Source: Pseudomonadota bacterium (GTDB lineage: Bacteria; Pseudomonadota; Alphaproteobacteria; Sphingomonadales; Sphingomonadaceae). From it: 64,000 bases of DNA. The stretch is taken from positions 1-64,000 of the forward strand of contig JAEWEY010000010.1 of NCBI GenBank assembly GCA_023389105.1. The letters are read 5' to 3'. Positions 51,945 through 61,023 of the stretch are shown one piece after another. Under the pieces are notes generated by a model that saw only the letters and a program-made list of their open reading frames with translations, did no database searches and was not told the origin of the DNA. Numbering within the stretch: the stretch's first letter is position 1; every line of letters begins with the position of its first letter. Both the position numbers and the translations under genes were made by a program.

Positions 51945-53246
51945 ATGTACGACACCAGCGCCTATTGGCAGGCCCAGATGATGAATTGGGGCCCAAAGAT
52001 CCTCATCGCCATTCTGATCCTGATCGCGACCTACATCGTCGCGCGCACGGTCAAGTGGATCATCCAGAAGGCGATTGACCGCACACCCGCGCTGCGCAAG
52101 CACATGACCGGCTCGCCGGATGAAACCGTGGGCCACCAACTGGGCACGATTGCCAAGCTGATCATTTGGCTGGTCGGAATTCTCGCCGCGCTGCAGTTTC
52201 TTGGCTTTGCGCAGATCCTCGCGCCCATCAACGAACTGGTGACGGCGATCTTCGCCTTCCTGCCCAAGCTCATCGGCGCCGGCCTCATCTTCTTCATCGG
52301 CCTGATCGTCGCGCGGATCGTCCGCAGGTTGACCGAGACGGTGCTGATCGCCGCCAACGTCGACGGGCTGCTCGCGCGCGTCGGCATCGGATCGACCGAG
52401 GGTACCGTCCGCACCTCGCCCGACGCCGTTCCGGCCGGCACGGCGCCCGGATCGACCCGCGCCAGTCTCGCCCGCGCTGGCGGCGTCCTTGTCTATGCGC
52501 TGATCATCATTCCCGTCGCCATCGCGGCGCTCCAGGTTCTGGGCGTCGAGGCCATTTCCGGCCCGGCGATCACCATGCTCAACGAGATTTTGGCAGCCAT
52601 CCCACGCGTTCTTGCGGCAGCGCTGTGGATCGGCATCGCTTTCGTCGCAGCGCGGTTCCTCAAGACGATCATCGAAGCCATCCTGCCGCCGACCGGCTTC
52701 GACGACGCGATCCGCTCGACCGGCGTACTGCCGGCGAGCGCCTTCCCATCGCGCATCGTCGCCAACATCGCGATGGTGGCCATCATCCTCGCCGCCTCGA
52801 TCGAAGCTGCCAAGCAGCTTGGCGGCGGCACGATCGCGATCTTCCTCGCGCAGGTAACCGAGCTTGGCGGCAAGGTTATCTTCGGCTCGCTGATCATCGT
52901 CGTCGGCATCTTCCTCGCCCGCATCATCGCCAACCTGGTCGGCAGCGGAACGGGCGAAGGCGGCTATGCCCAGACGGTCGTCCGCTACGCGATCATTGCG
53001 TTGTTCACGGCGATCGGCCTGACCTTCATGGGCCTGGCCGACCAGATCGTGATGATGGCATTCGGCCTGATCCTCGGCTCGGCCGCGGTCGCAACGGCGA
53101 TTGCGTTCGGGCTCGGTGGGCGTGACGCCGCTGCACGGATGCTCGAGCAGTGGACCGATCAGGGACCGCCACCGGTTCGCCCGGTGCCGCCGAAGCGTCT
53201 GCGCAGCACGCCGCCGCCGTCGGACGAGCAGCCGCCGCTGGTCTGA
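51945..53246 (+). CDS. Mechanosensitive-channel-like membrane protein (TM_helix/CmpX type)
   Basis: A 433-residue polytopic protein with about ten hydrophobic segments arranged as repeated TM_helix units (for example PKLIGAGLIFFIGLIVARIVRR and the later ELGGKVIFGSLIIVVGIFLARII). It ends in a GlyAla-rich MscS-like segment and a Pro-rich tail. Members such as CmpX and YnaI relatives open under membrane tension. GGAGGGAG precedes the ATG. It follows rarA by 30 bases and its stop overlaps the next ATG. Confidence 0.85.
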   Translation: MYDTSAYWQAQMMNWGPKILIAILILIATYIVARTVKWIIQKAIDRTPALRKHMTGSPDETVGHQLGTIAKLIIWLVGILAALQFLGFAQILAPINELVTAIFAFLPKLIGAGLIFFIGLIVARIVRRLTETVLIAANVDGLLARVGIGSTEGTVRTSPDAVPAGTAPGSTRASLARAGGVLVYALIIIPVAIAALQVLGVEAISGPAITMLNEILAAIPRVLAAALWIGIAFVAARFLKTIIEAILPPTGFDDAIRSTGVLPASAFPSRIVANIAMVAIILAASIEAAKQLGGGTIAIFLAQVTELGGKVIFGSLIIVVGIFLARIIANLVGSGTGEGGYAQTVVRYAIIALFTAIGLTFMGLADQIVMMAFGLILGSAAVATAIAFGLGGRDAAARMLEQWTDQGPPPVRPVPPKRLRSTPPPSDEQPPLV

Positions 53247-53590
53247 TGACCTGGGATGATGCGGTTGCCTTTGCGCTGACCCTGCCGGACACCGAGATGG
53301 GAACCAGCTACGGCCGCCCAGCGGTCAAGGCGACCGCAAGCGGCCGCAGCTTCCTGTCTACCGGCCATGAACCAGACACGTCGTTCGTGCTCGCAATCGA
53401 CCGTGGCACGATAGAACTGCTGAAGGAAACTGACCCCGCCACCTTCTGGCAAACCGCGCATTACGAAGGCTGGGACGCCGTTCTTGTCCGTTACGACAGC
53501 GCCGAGGATGAGCGCGTTCGCGAAACAATCGAACGCGCCAGAGATTGGGTTGCAGCCAAACCCAAGGCGCGGCCGCGAAAGAGGAAGTGA
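53246..53590 (+). CDS. MmcQ/YjbR family protein
   Basis: A 114-residue DNA-binding-like protein with the YjbR fold opening MTWDDAVAFALTLPDTEMGTSYGRPAVKA and a middle EGWDAVLVRYDSAEDERVRETIERARDWVAAKP. The C-terminus is Lys/Arg-rich. The fold is related to CyaY/YjbR DNA-binding proteins; the function is unknown. The ATG overlaps the channel gene's stop (TGATG) and the end overlaps the next gene by four bases. Confidence 0.82.
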   Translation: MTWDDAVAFALTLPDTEMGTSYGRPAVKATASGRSFLSTGHEPDTSFVLAIDRGTIELLKETDPATFWQTAHYEGWDAVLVRYDSAEDERVRETIERARDWVAAKPKARPRKRK

Positions 53591-54438
53591 ACCGTTTTTC
53601 CGCCTATGTCGCGATCGATTGGTCCGGTGCGAAGGGCAAACGGCACAAGGGCATCGCCATCGCGGAAGTGCGGGGCGATGCCGCGCCGCGGCTGATCCGG
53701 CCCGGCCATGTCTGGTCGCGCGTCGAAGTCGCCGACTGGCTGCTCAGGCAGGCGGCGAAGGAGCCAACGCTGTTCGGCTTCGACTTCAGCTTCGCCCCAC
53801 CCATTGTCGAGCGCGGCGAGTATTTAATCGGCGAGCCCGATGTGCCGAAGACCGCGCGCGAATTCTGGACCTATGTCGATCATCGTTGCGATGACGAGGA
53901 CCTGGGTGCCGCGAGCTTCCTGGAACGCGCACATCGCCGTCACTTCTATTTCGGGATCGCCGATGGAGTGAAGGCCGACTTCGTCCGCTTCCGCCAATGC
54001 GACGCGCGGCTGAACGCGCAAGGCGGGCGCAAGACGGCGAGCGCGTATGACGCCATTGGTGCCGCGCAAGTCGCCAAGGCCAGCTTCGCAGGAATGCGTT
54101 TTCTCCATCGCCTCGACGGCAAGGTGGCGATCTGGCCAATGGACCCGCTGCCGGCGGGACGCAGCGCCATCGTCGAGATTTATACGCGGATATATCTTCG
54201 CCGCGCCGGACTGACTGGCGTGAAGCTTCGCAGCCGCGCTGATCTCAACCTCGCGCTGAAGGGTCTCGGCAGTCCGCCTGCCCGCTTGCACTTCGAGCCG
54301 AACGATCATCAAACCGATGCGCTAGTCACCGCCGCAGGGATGCGCCAGCTTGCCCAAACCGAGCCTCGTGCTTTCGATCCGGACGGCCTGACACCCGCAA
54401 TTGCAGAAGCCGAAGGCTGGACATTCGGCGTGACTTGA
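53587..54438 (+). CDS. DUF429-like protein, RNase H-like fold predicted
   Basis: A 283-residue protein from a GTG overlapping the previous stop (GTGA): FSAYVAIDWSGAKGKRHKGIAIAEV at the start with the Asp of an actin/RNase H-like strand, FGFDFSFAPPI next, an EIYTRIYLRRAG segment and HQTDALVTAAGM near the end. This acidic pattern matches DUF429 predicted nucleases. Substrate is unknown. Composition is normal for the region. Confidence 0.72.
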   Translation: MNRFSAYVAIDWSGAKGKRHKGIAIAEVRGDAAPRLIRPGHVWSRVEVADWLLRQAAKEPTLFGFDFSFAPPIVERGEYLIGEPDVPKTAREFWTYVDHRCDDEDLGAASFLERAHRRHFYFGIADGVKADFVRFRQCDARLNAQGGRKTASAYDAIGAAQVAKASFAGMRFLHRLDGKVAIWPMDPLPAGRSAIVEIYTRIYLRRAGLTGVKLRSRADLNLALKGLGSPPARLHFEPNDHQTDALVTAAGMRQLAQTEPRAFDPDGLTPAIAEAEGWTFGVT

Positions 54439-54463
54439 GGCGCTATCGCAACGCGAGGTGACC

Positions 54464-55168
54464 ATGGACGAGACGAAGTTTCATCCGGAGCGGCATCAGG
54501 TCGAACGCATCGGCTGGCTGCGCGCCGCGGTGCTCGGCGCCAACGACGGCATTGTCTCGACCGCCAGCCTGATTGTCGGCGTCGCCGCCGCCGCTTCGGG
54601 CAAGAGCGAAATTCTTCTCGCAGGGGTCGCCGGCCTCGTGGCGGGCGCCATGTCGATGGCTGCCGGCGAATATGTGTCGGTGAGTTCGCAGGCGGACACC
54701 GAGACTGCGGATCTCCGTCGCGAGGAAGCGGAGCTCAAGGCGAACCCGGCGTTCGAACATGCCGAACTGGCCAACATCTACCGCGGACGTGGACTCGATC
54801 AGGAGACTGCGGACAAGGTTGCCACGCAACTGATGGCCCATGATGCGCTGGGCACGCATGCGCGGGATGAACTCAGCATCACGCACGTGACCACGGCCCG
54901 CCCGATCCAGGCTGCGATCACCTCCGCGCTGACGTTTACGACTGGAGCCGCACTTCCCTTGGCTGCCGCTTGGTTGTCCCCGACCGGCCAGCCGATGATC
55001 GTGGCCGTGTCGGTCGGATCGCTGATCTTCCTCGCGATCCTTGGCGCGGTCGGCGCGAAGGCCGGCGATGCACCGATCGGCAAGGCCATGCTGCGAGTCG
55101 CCTTCTGGGGCGCCGCGGCGATGGCGGTAACGGCCGGCATCGGCCGACTCGTCGGCACGGCGGTCTGA
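54464..55168 (+). CDS. VIT1/CCC1-family iron/manganese transporter
   Basis: A 234-residue membrane transporter of the VIT family. The first helices hold GWLRAAVLGANDGIVSTASLIVGVAAA and SMAAGEYVSVSSQADTETAD, followed by the cytoplasmic Glu-rich loop (RREEAELKANPAFEHAEL), and three more helices. The family exports Fe2+ or Mn2+ from the cytoplasm. The ATG at 54464 has GAGG five bases upstream; a GTG six bases earlier is unlikely. It precedes tRNA-Thr. Confidence 0.9.
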   Translation: MDETKFHPERHQVERIGWLRAAVLGANDGIVSTASLIVGVAAAASGKSEILLAGVAGLVAGAMSMAAGEYVSVSSQADTETADLRREEAELKANPAFEHAELANIYRGRGLDQETADKVATQLMAHDALGTHARDELSITHVTTARPIQAAITSALTFTTGAALPLAAAWLSPTGQPMIVAVSVGSLIFLAILGAVGAKAGDAPIGKAMLRVAFWGAAAMAVTAGIGRLVGTAV

Positions 55169-55212
55169 AGGGCTGGACCTTCGCCGCCTCATGAAGCAAA
55201 CGGCGCGCGGGC

Positions 55213-55287
55213 GCCGGCTTAGCACAGTGGTAGTGCAGCGGTTTTGTAAACCGAAGGTCGGGGGTTCAAATCCCTCAGCCGGCACCA
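55213..55287 (+). tRNA. tRNA-Thr (anticodon TGT), CCA encoded
   Basis: A 75-base cloverleaf: acceptor GCCGGCT pairing with AGCCGGC, D-arm with GCACAGTGGTAGTGC, anticodon loop TTTGTAA (anticodon TGT, reading ACA), T-arm GGGGTTCAAATCCCT, then A and CCA at 55285-55287. A run of T follows and the repeat with a hairpin lies about 100 bases further on. Confidence 0.95.
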
Positions 55288-55386
55288 TTTTTCGAGATCA
55301 TCCACAGAGTCGCGCACCGATCCACGCACATTTATCTGCAGTGGCGCGTACGAAATCCGCTGGAACAAACCACCGTTTCGGCTATT

Positions 55387-55469
55387 CAGAGAATGTGTTT
55401 CGGAGACTTCGGTCAAAGAAACATGGAACCCCGCCAACTTCGGTTGGCGGGGTTTACGCGTTTCTGGGC
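55387..55469 (+). repeat. 83-bp dispersed repeat, copy 1
   Basis: Matches 56420-56502 at 80 of 83 bases (differences near 55393, 55407 and 55458). It contains a 12-bp stem hairpin. Copy 1 ends 25 bases past the stop of exonuclease III, copy 2 ends 26 bases past the stop of threonine synthase, both on the minus strand. No coding frame is evident. The shared position relative to gene ends suggests a mobile or copied terminator-like element. Confidence 0.85.
55427..55454. terminator. UUCG hairpin within repeat copy 1
   Basis: AACCCCGCCAAC-TTCG-GTTGGCGGGGTT: a perfect 12-bp stem with the very stable UUCG tetraloop, followed by T and TTT-like bases on the plus strand. It can end transcripts from tRNA-Thr and, in the other direction, exonuclease III, 40 bases past its stop. 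Confidence 0.7.
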
Positions 55470-55493
55470 CCAGCGACTTCTCGCGGCCAACTC

Positions 55494-56279
55494 TCAAAGC
55501 TTCAGTTCGACCCACATCGGCCCGTGGTCGCTGGTCTTTTCCCAGCCGCGCGGCGCGCGGTCGACGCCAGCGGCCTTCAGCTTCTTCGCGAGGGGCGGAC
55601 TAAGCAGCGCATGATCGATGCGGATGCCGGCGTCGCGCTCGAACGAATTCCGCCAGTAATGCCAGAAGGTGTAGATTCGCTCGTCGGGATGCAGCTTACG
55701 GAGCGCGTCGGTCCAGCCCTGCCCGACCAGCTCGCGAAACTTCTCGCGCGCGGCGGGCGCGAATAGCGCGTCCTTCTTCCAGCGTTCCGGCTTGTATACG
55801 TCTTCATCGGTCGGGATGATGTTGTAATCGCCGATCAGGATCGCCGGCACATCGTTGTCGATCAACTCCTGCGCGTACGCCTTCAAGGCATCGAGCCACT
55901 CCAGCTTGTAGTCGAACTTCGGCCCCGGCTGCGGATTGCCGTTCGGCGCATACATGTTGCCGACCAGGATGCCGCAGATCGCCGCCTCGATGTAGCGGCT
56001 CTGCTCGAGGTTCGGGTCGTCGGGCAACGCGCGCCGCGTCTCGACCGGCTCGCCCACCTTCGACAGCAGCGCAACCCCGTTCCACGCCCGCTGCCCGTGC
56101 CAGATTGCCGAATAGCCGAGCGCCTCGATCGCCGCCGCCGGAAAGGCGTCGTCGGTGCACTTAAGTTCCTGCAGGCCGACGACGTCCGGCTGGAATTCCC
56201 GCAGCCACCGCTCGAGCACCGCGAGGCGGGAGTTGATGCCGTTGATGTTGTAGCTCGCGATTCGCAGCGTTTTGGCCAT
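55494..56279 (-). CDS. xthA: Exodeoxyribonuclease III
   Basis: A 261-residue AP endonuclease/exonuclease for base excision repair. The exonuclease-endonuclease-phosphatase motifs are in order: RIASYNINGINSRL, QPDVVGLQELKCTDDAFP with the metal-binding Glu, LVGNMYAPNGNPQPG, ILIGDYNIIPTDEDV, RIDHALLSPPLAKKL and TSDHGPMWVEL. I chose the ATG at 56279 (MAKTLRIAS), the family start; the open extension upstream is Arg-rich. It is bracketed by the two copies of the 83-bp repeat. Confidence 0.93.
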   Translation of the reverse strand: MAKTLRIASYNINGINSRLAVLERWLREFQPDVVGLQELKCTDDAFPAAAIEALGYSAIWHGQRAWNGVALLSKVGEPVETRRALPDDPNLEQSRYIEAAICGILVGNMYAPNGNPQPGPKFDYKLEWLDALKAYAQELIDNDVPAILIGDYNIIPTDEDVYKPERWKKDALFAPAAREKFRELVGQGWTDALRKLHPDERIYTFWHYWRNSFERDAGIRIDHALLSPPLAKKLKAAGVDRAPRGWEKTSDHGPMWVELKL

Positions 56280-56419
56280 GCGACGGGAACGCCGGACTCG
56301 CATTTCGGTCGCAGATTCCCGAGTCGCGGCAGGACTCACAGGCTTATCCACCGATTCGCCCTCAGATTCCGTCAGAGGAGCCGCGAATATGACTCGCCAG
56401 CGTCCGAATCCCTGCTAAA

Positions 56420-56502
56420 CAGAGACTGTGTTTCGGAGATTTCGGTCAAAGAAACATGGAACCCCGCCAACTTCGGTTGGCGGGGTTTACTCGTTTCTGG
56501 GC
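56420..56502 (+). repeat. 83-bp dispersed repeat, copy 2
   Basis: Second copy of the element at 55387-55469, three mismatches. It lies between the threonine synthase stop (26 bases away) and the exonuclease III start. The 140 bases separating it from the exonuclease gene hold no gene that I can see and must include that gene's promoter. Confidence 0.85.
56460..56487. terminator. UUCG hairpin within repeat copy 2
   Basis: Same 12-bp stem and TTCG loop as in copy 1, with identical stem sequence. It lies 41 bases past the stop of threonine synthase and would end that transcript before exonuclease III. Confidence 0.7.
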
Positions 56503-56527
56503 TCCGCATTTTTGAGCGTGCCGGAAG

Positions 56528-57724
56528 CTAGAGCGCGGCCGGGTCCGCTTCCGCCAGCTTTAGCGTCTTCGACCGGTCCGGCAGCGGATATTTGTTGCCG
56601 TTGGCGCAATTGAACAGCAGCACGCGCTCGTCCTTGCCGACCAGTCCCGCGTCCAGCGCCTTGCGCCACGCCGCCAGCACGGCGCCGCCTTCCGGGCAGA
56701 GCAGGAACCCGTCATCCCGCGCCGCGTCCTCGACCGCCCGTAGGATCGCCTGTTCAGCGACCGCGATGCCCGCGCCGCCACTCTCGCGCACCGCACGCAG
56801 GATCAGGAAGTCGCCAACCGCCTTGGGCACGCGAATGCCCGTGGCGACGGTGGCCGCATGCTCCCAGCGCTCGGCAAACTTGTCGCCCTGCTCGAACGCG
56901 CGGACGATCGGCGCGCAACCTTCCGCCTGCACCGCATACATGCGCGGGCGCTTGGATCCGATCAGGCCGACCGCTTCCAGTTCATCGAACGCCTTCCGCA
57001 TGCCGATCAATCCCGTGCCGCCGCCAGTGGGGTAAAAGATCGCGTCCGGGACTTCCCAGCCGAGCTGTTCCACCAGCTCAAACCCCATCACCTTCTTGCC
57101 CTCGAGGCGATAGGGCTCCTTCAGCGTCGAGCAGTCGAACCACAGCCCGGCAGCCGCGCCCTTCCCGACCAGCGCGCCGCATTCGTCGATCTGCCCGTCG
57201 GCGACATAGACGCGTGCGCCATAGGCTGCGGTTTCGGTGACGTTGATCTCCGGGGTTTCGGCAGGACAGATCACCACCGTCTCGATCCCCGCCCGCGCCC
57301 CATACGCCGCCAATGCGGCACCGGCATTGCCATTTGTCGGCATGGCGATCCGCTCGACCCCGAACTGCCGCGCCATGGTCACCGCCATTGCGAGGCCGCG
57401 CGCCTTGAACGACCCGGTCGGCAAACGCCCCTCATCCTTGACCAGCAGATTCGATGCGCCCGCCTTCGCAGCGGTATTCGGCAGCGCTACGATCGGCGTC
57501 TCGATCTCGCCCAGGCTGACCGGGGCGCCATCGTTCGGCAGCAGCTCGCGCCACTTCCACATGCCTGGCTCGCGCGTGGCCACATCCTCGCGTGTCAGCG
57601 TCCGCGCCGCGGCCTGTAGATCGTACCGCACCAGCAGCGGCTTCCCCGCCCGCGAGAGATTGTGCACCTGGCCAGCTTCGTAGCGCTCACCGGTCAGCGA
57701 ACATTCGAGATGCGTGACGTTCAC
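56528..57724 (-). CDS. thrC: Threonine synthase
   Basis: A 398-residue PLP enzyme making threonine from phosphohomoserine. The PLP lysine is in LPTGSFKARGLAMAV; NGNAGAALAAYGARAG and the glycine loop PTGGGTGLIGMRKAF hold the cofactor phosphate. The N-terminus (LECSLTGERYEAG) carries the Cys-type start of the class II/plant-like group. Start at the ATG 57724; the metal exporter gene ends one base upstream, so they share a transcript. Confidence 0.9.
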   Translation of the reverse strand: MNVTHLECSLTGERYEAGQVHNLSRAGKPLLVRYDLQAAARTLTREDVATREPGMWKWRELLPNDGAPVSLGEIETPIVALPNTAAKAGASNLLVKDEGRLPTGSFKARGLAMAVTMARQFGVERIAMPTNGNAGAALAAYGARAGIETVVICPAETPEINVTETAAYGARVYVADGQIDECGALVGKGAAAGLWFDCSTLKEPYRLEGKKVMGFELVEQLGWEVPDAIFYPTGGGTGLIGMRKAFDELEAVGLIGSKRPRMYAVQAEGCAPIVRAFEQGDKFAERWEHAATVATGIRVPKAVGDFLILRAVRESGGAGIAVAEQAILRAVEDAARDDGFLLCPEGGAVLAAWRKALDAGLVGKDERVLLFNCANGNKYPLPDRSKTLKLAEADPAAL

Positions 57725-57725
57725 C

Positions 57726-58625
57726 CTAGCAATCCTCGGTCTCGCAATTCCCGAAGCCCGCGTGCCCGCGCTCGACCTGCAGGGTGCAATGTTCGATGTG
57801 GAAACGATGGTGCAGCATGTGCTGCGCCTCCTTGATCAACGCGTCGGCGGAGCCCGAAGGCTGCACCATATGCGCGGTCAGCGCCGTCTCGGTCGTACTC
57901 AGCGGCCAGATATGAACGTGATGCACGTCCGCGACGCCAGGCAGTCCGGCCAGCGCCGCCTCGACCTCATCCGTGTCGATCCCGCTCGGCACGCCGGCCA
58001 GCGACATCCACACCGATTCCTTGAGCAGGCCGATGCTGCCCCACAGGATGACGACCGCTACGGCAAGGCTCATGACCGGGTCGACCCAACGTTGCCCGGT
58101 CCACAGGATGACGAAGCCCGAGAAGACGACGGCCAGCGACACCAGCGCATCCGACAGCATGTGCAGGTAGGCACCGCGCACATTGATGTCGCCGTGCTGA
58201 TCCTTGGAGAAGAACCAGGCGGTCAGCCCGTTGATGACGATGCCGACGGCGGCGACCGCGATCACATATTCGCCATTGGTGGTCGACGGATGAAATAGGC
58301 GCCGGATCGCTTCCGCCCCGATTGCCCCGACGGCTACGAGAAGGAAGAGCGAATTGACTAGCGCCGACAAAATGGACGCCTTCTTCAACCCATAAGTGAA
58401 CCGGGGCGTCGCAGACTTGCGCGCCATCGTTGCGCCCGCCCAGGCGACCACCAGGCCCAGCACGTCCGACAGATTGTGACCCGCGTCGGCCACGAGGGCC
58501 ATCGAATTGGCGTAGAAGCCGTAAAAAGCCTCGATGATAACGAAGGCCGTGTTCAGCCCGATGCCGATGGCGAACGCCTTGCCGAGCTGCGCTGGCGCAT
58601 GATGATGGTGATGGTCGTGCGCCAT
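57726..58625 (-). CDS. Cation diffusion facilitator (CzcD/ZitB type)
   Basis: A 299-residue six-helix metal/proton antiporter. It starts MAHDHHHHHA (His-rich loop), helix 2 carries MALVADAGHNLSDVLGLVVAW with the HxxxD metal site, and helix 5 has GAYLHMLSDALVSLAVV with HxxxD. The cytoplasmic domain has VADVHHVHIWPL and HHRFHIEHCTLQVE. Zinc is the usual substrate. It is divergent from a ZnuD-like receptor, so import and export of the same metal face each other across 136 noncoding bases. Confidence 0.93.
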   Translation of the reverse strand: MAHDHHHHHAPAQLGKAFAIGIGLNTAFVIIEAFYGFYANSMALVADAGHNLSDVLGLVVAWAGATMARKSATPRFTYGLKKASILSALVNSLFLLVAVGAIGAEAIRRLFHPSTTNGEYVIAVAAVGIVINGLTAWFFSKDQHGDINVRGAYLHMLSDALVSLAVVFSGFVILWTGQRWVDPVMSLAVAVVILWGSIGLLKESVWMSLAGVPSGIDTDEVEAALAGLPGVADVHHVHIWPLSTTETALTAHMVQPSGSADALIKEAQHMLHHRFHIEHCTLQVERGHAGFGNCETEDC

Positions 58626-58761
58626 GGCTCGACCCTAGCCGAGCCCCGTCGCGAAACTCAAACTACCGCTTATCGAAAACCAAGCACATTTCACCAACCG
58701 TTCACCTTGCGATAATATATCATTCGCTCTAGCCGCGTCGAAACCCCGCGACAGGATCATC

Positions 58762-60945
58762 ATGAAATTGCCAATCGGGCTGCTGGCCACGGCAGCCGTC
58801 TTCGTTCCCTCCACAGCAATTGCTCAGCAAGCCTCGGCGCCGGACACCGCAGCGGTTGTGGACCACGCAGACCATGACGGCGCCGCAGACACCGACGAAG
58901 CGCCCCCGAAACCAGGGACCGCTGCCGGCGCCCATGAAGACGAAGATCAGGCGATCGTCATCACCGGCACCAAGCGCCGCGCCGGGGATGTGCTCGGCAA
59001 TGTGTCGGTGCTGGACGCGGAAGAGCTGGCGCACGATCTAAAGCCCAGCATCGGCGACACGCTCGCCGATCTTCCTGGCGTGAGCGCAAGCAGCTTCGGG
59101 CCGTCATCGTCGCGACCGATCCTCCGCGGCGAACAGGGTGAGCGCGCGCCCATCCTTGTCGACGGTATCGGCGGCCTGGACCTGTCGGCGTCCGACCCCG
59201 ACCACGCCGTCACGATCAATCCGCTGACCGCCGAACGCATCGAGGTCCTGCATGGGCCGGTAGCACTGCTCTACGCACCGTCGGCGGTCGCTGGCGTTGT
59301 CAACGTTATCGACGGCCGCATCCCGCGCCGCCAACCGGATGAAGTCGATGGCGGCGTGTTGCTCAACTACGGCAGCGCCGCGAATGAGCGTTCAGCAAAC
59401 GCCGGCATCGACGTTCCGCTTGGCAAGAAGTTCGTGGCGCACGTCGACGGCGCTTATTCCAAATATGACGACCTGCACGTCGGCGGGTATTTGTTGTCCA
59501 AGCCGCTGCGTGCGCAGGCGCTCGCCAGCAACGATCCGGACATCCGCGCGCTGGCCGATCTCAAGGGCAAACTGCCCAACACTTCCGGACGCACGGATGA
59601 TGCCGCCGCGGGCGTGGCTTACGTCGACGGCGACTGGAACGTCGGGCTGTCCGTCAGCCACCACGATTCGAAGTACGGCGTGCCGATCCGCTTCTCGCTC
59701 GACCCCGCGGTCGAAGCCGAAGCACCGACGATCGATGCGCACCAGAACCGCCTCGACGCGCGGGTGAACGCCCCGATCGGCGGCTTCTTCAAGCTTTTCG
59801 AGTTCCGCGGTGGGCTCTCCAAATATCATCACGCCGAACTCGATCCAAACGGCGCGGTCGGGACGCAATTCTATTCAAACGGCGGCGAAATGCGCGCGGA
59901 CCTCGTGCAGACCGAGCGCGGCGGTTGGGGCGGCACGACGGGCGTCCAGTATCTCAGCCAGGACGCACGTATCCGCGGCGACGAGAAGTATCTGCCGGAT
60001 AGCCGTAAGAAGAATGTCGGCCTGTTCACCGTCCAGTCGATCGAGGCGGGCAAGGTGCGGCTGGAAGCCGCAGGCCGGGTCGACTTTGCAGACCTGACTG
60101 CAAAATCCGACCCCCTGATCGCAGGCCTGGTGGCGGACGCAGGCTCAAACAGCCTCGTCGGCACCGTACCGTTCAGCCGGAAGTTCACTGCAGTGTCAGG
60201 TTCGGTGGGGGCGAATTACGAATTTCTCCCCGGCTGGCGTGCCGGCCTGTCGATCTCGCACAGCGAACGGGCGCCCTCGGTCGGTGAGCTCTACGCCTTC
60301 GGCCCGCACGGGGGCAGCGAGCAGTTCATCATCGGCGACCCGAACCTGAAGCTGGAACGGAGCAACGGCGCGGAACTCAGCCTCCATCGCACCGTCGGGC
60401 CGGTGCACATTCAGGGCAGCCTCTACTACAGCCGTTTCTCGAATTTCATCTTCCAGGCGCCGACCGGCGCAATTCAGGATGGCCTGCCGGTTTACGACCA
60501 CCTCCAGGGCAAGGCGAAATATTACGGCTTCGAGCTGGAGAGCGACGTCAAGTTCGGCAAGGCGCTCGGCATCGACTGGGGTGGTGAGATCACCACCGAC
60601 GCGGTGCGCGCGAAGATCAAGGGCTTCGGCAATGCGCCGGAGATCCCGCCCTTCCGCGTACTTGCCGGCCTGACCGGAACACGCGGCCAGGTAGACGGAC
60701 GGATTGAGGTCGAGCGCACCTCGTCGCAGAACAAAGTCGCGCCAAACGAAACGACGACGCCCGGCCACACGCTCGTCAACGCCTCCTTCGACTGGCATCC
60801 CTATGCCGCCAATCCCGAACTGACTCTGTCGCTCACCGCGAACAACATCTTCGATGTCGAGGCGCGACGACACGCCAGCGACCTCAAGGATTACGCCCCG
60901 CTCGCCGGACGCGACATCCGTCTCACGGCGCGGCTCGGCTTCTAG
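58762..60945 (+). CDS. TonB-dependent receptor, ZnuD-like
   Basis: A 727-residue outer-membrane receptor. After the signal (MKLPIGLLATAAVFVPSTAIA) comes a His/Asp/Glu-rich segment (DHADHDGAADTDEA, about 33-48). The plug follows: IVITGTKRRAGDVLGNVSVLDAEEL, GDTLADLPGVSASSFGPSSSRPILRGEQGERAPILVDGIGGLD and EVLHGPVALLYAPSAVAGVVNVI. The 22-strand barrel ends RLTARLGF. The acidic His segment and plug text match the zinc receptor ZnuD. TonB partners are elsewhere. Confidence 0.88.
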   Translation: MKLPIGLLATAAVFVPSTAIAQQASAPDTAAVVDHADHDGAADTDEAPPKPGTAAGAHEDEDQAIVITGTKRRAGDVLGNVSVLDAEELAHDLKPSIGDTLADLPGVSASSFGPSSSRPILRGEQGERAPILVDGIGGLDLSASDPDHAVTINPLTAERIEVLHGPVALLYAPSAVAGVVNVIDGRIPRRQPDEVDGGVLLNYGSAANERSANAGIDVPLGKKFVAHVDGAYSKYDDLHVGGYLLSKPLRAQALASNDPDIRALADLKGKLPNTSGRTDDAAAGVAYVDGDWNVGLSVSHHDSKYGVPIRFSLDPAVEAEAPTIDAHQNRLDARVNAPIGGFFKLFEFRGGLSKYHHAELDPNGAVGTQFYSNGGEMRADLVQTERGGWGGTTGVQYLSQDARIRGDEKYLPDSRKKNVGLFTVQSIEAGKVRLEAAGRVDFADLTAKSDPLIAGLVADAGSNSLVGTVPFSRKFTAVSGSVGANYEFLPGWRAGLSISHSERAPSVGELYAFGPHGGSEQFIIGDPNLKLERSNGAELSLHRTVGPVHIQGSLYYSRFSNFIFQAPTGAIQDGLPVYDHLQGKAKYYGFELESDVKFGKALGIDWGGEITTDAVRAKIKGFGNAPEIPPFRVLAGLTGTRGQVDGRIEVERTSSQNKVAPNETTTPGHTLVNASFDWHPYAANPELTLSLTANNIFDVEARRHASDLKDYAPLAGRDIRLTARLGF

Positions 60946-60953
60946 AACGGAGA

Positions 60954-60979
60954 GTGGCCCGGCGTTTCCGCCGGGCCAC
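60954..60979. terminator. Bidirectional terminator hairpin
   Basis: GTGGCCCGGCG-TTTC-CGCCGGGCCAC: perfect 11-bp stem with a four-base loop, nine bases past the receptor stop and 45 bases past the convergent small gene. No T-run follows, so termination may need Rho or be partial. Confidence 0.65.
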
Positions 60980-61023
60980 CGGGTTGCGCGCCAGGAAGCG
61001 GCGGCGCGCTGGGGAGCGGTCCC

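Noticed and set aside
58715..58733. A possible Zur box in the AT-rich GCGATAATATATCATTCGC stretch
   Set aside because: Only the outer four bases on each side are symmetric; the centre does not form a dyad.
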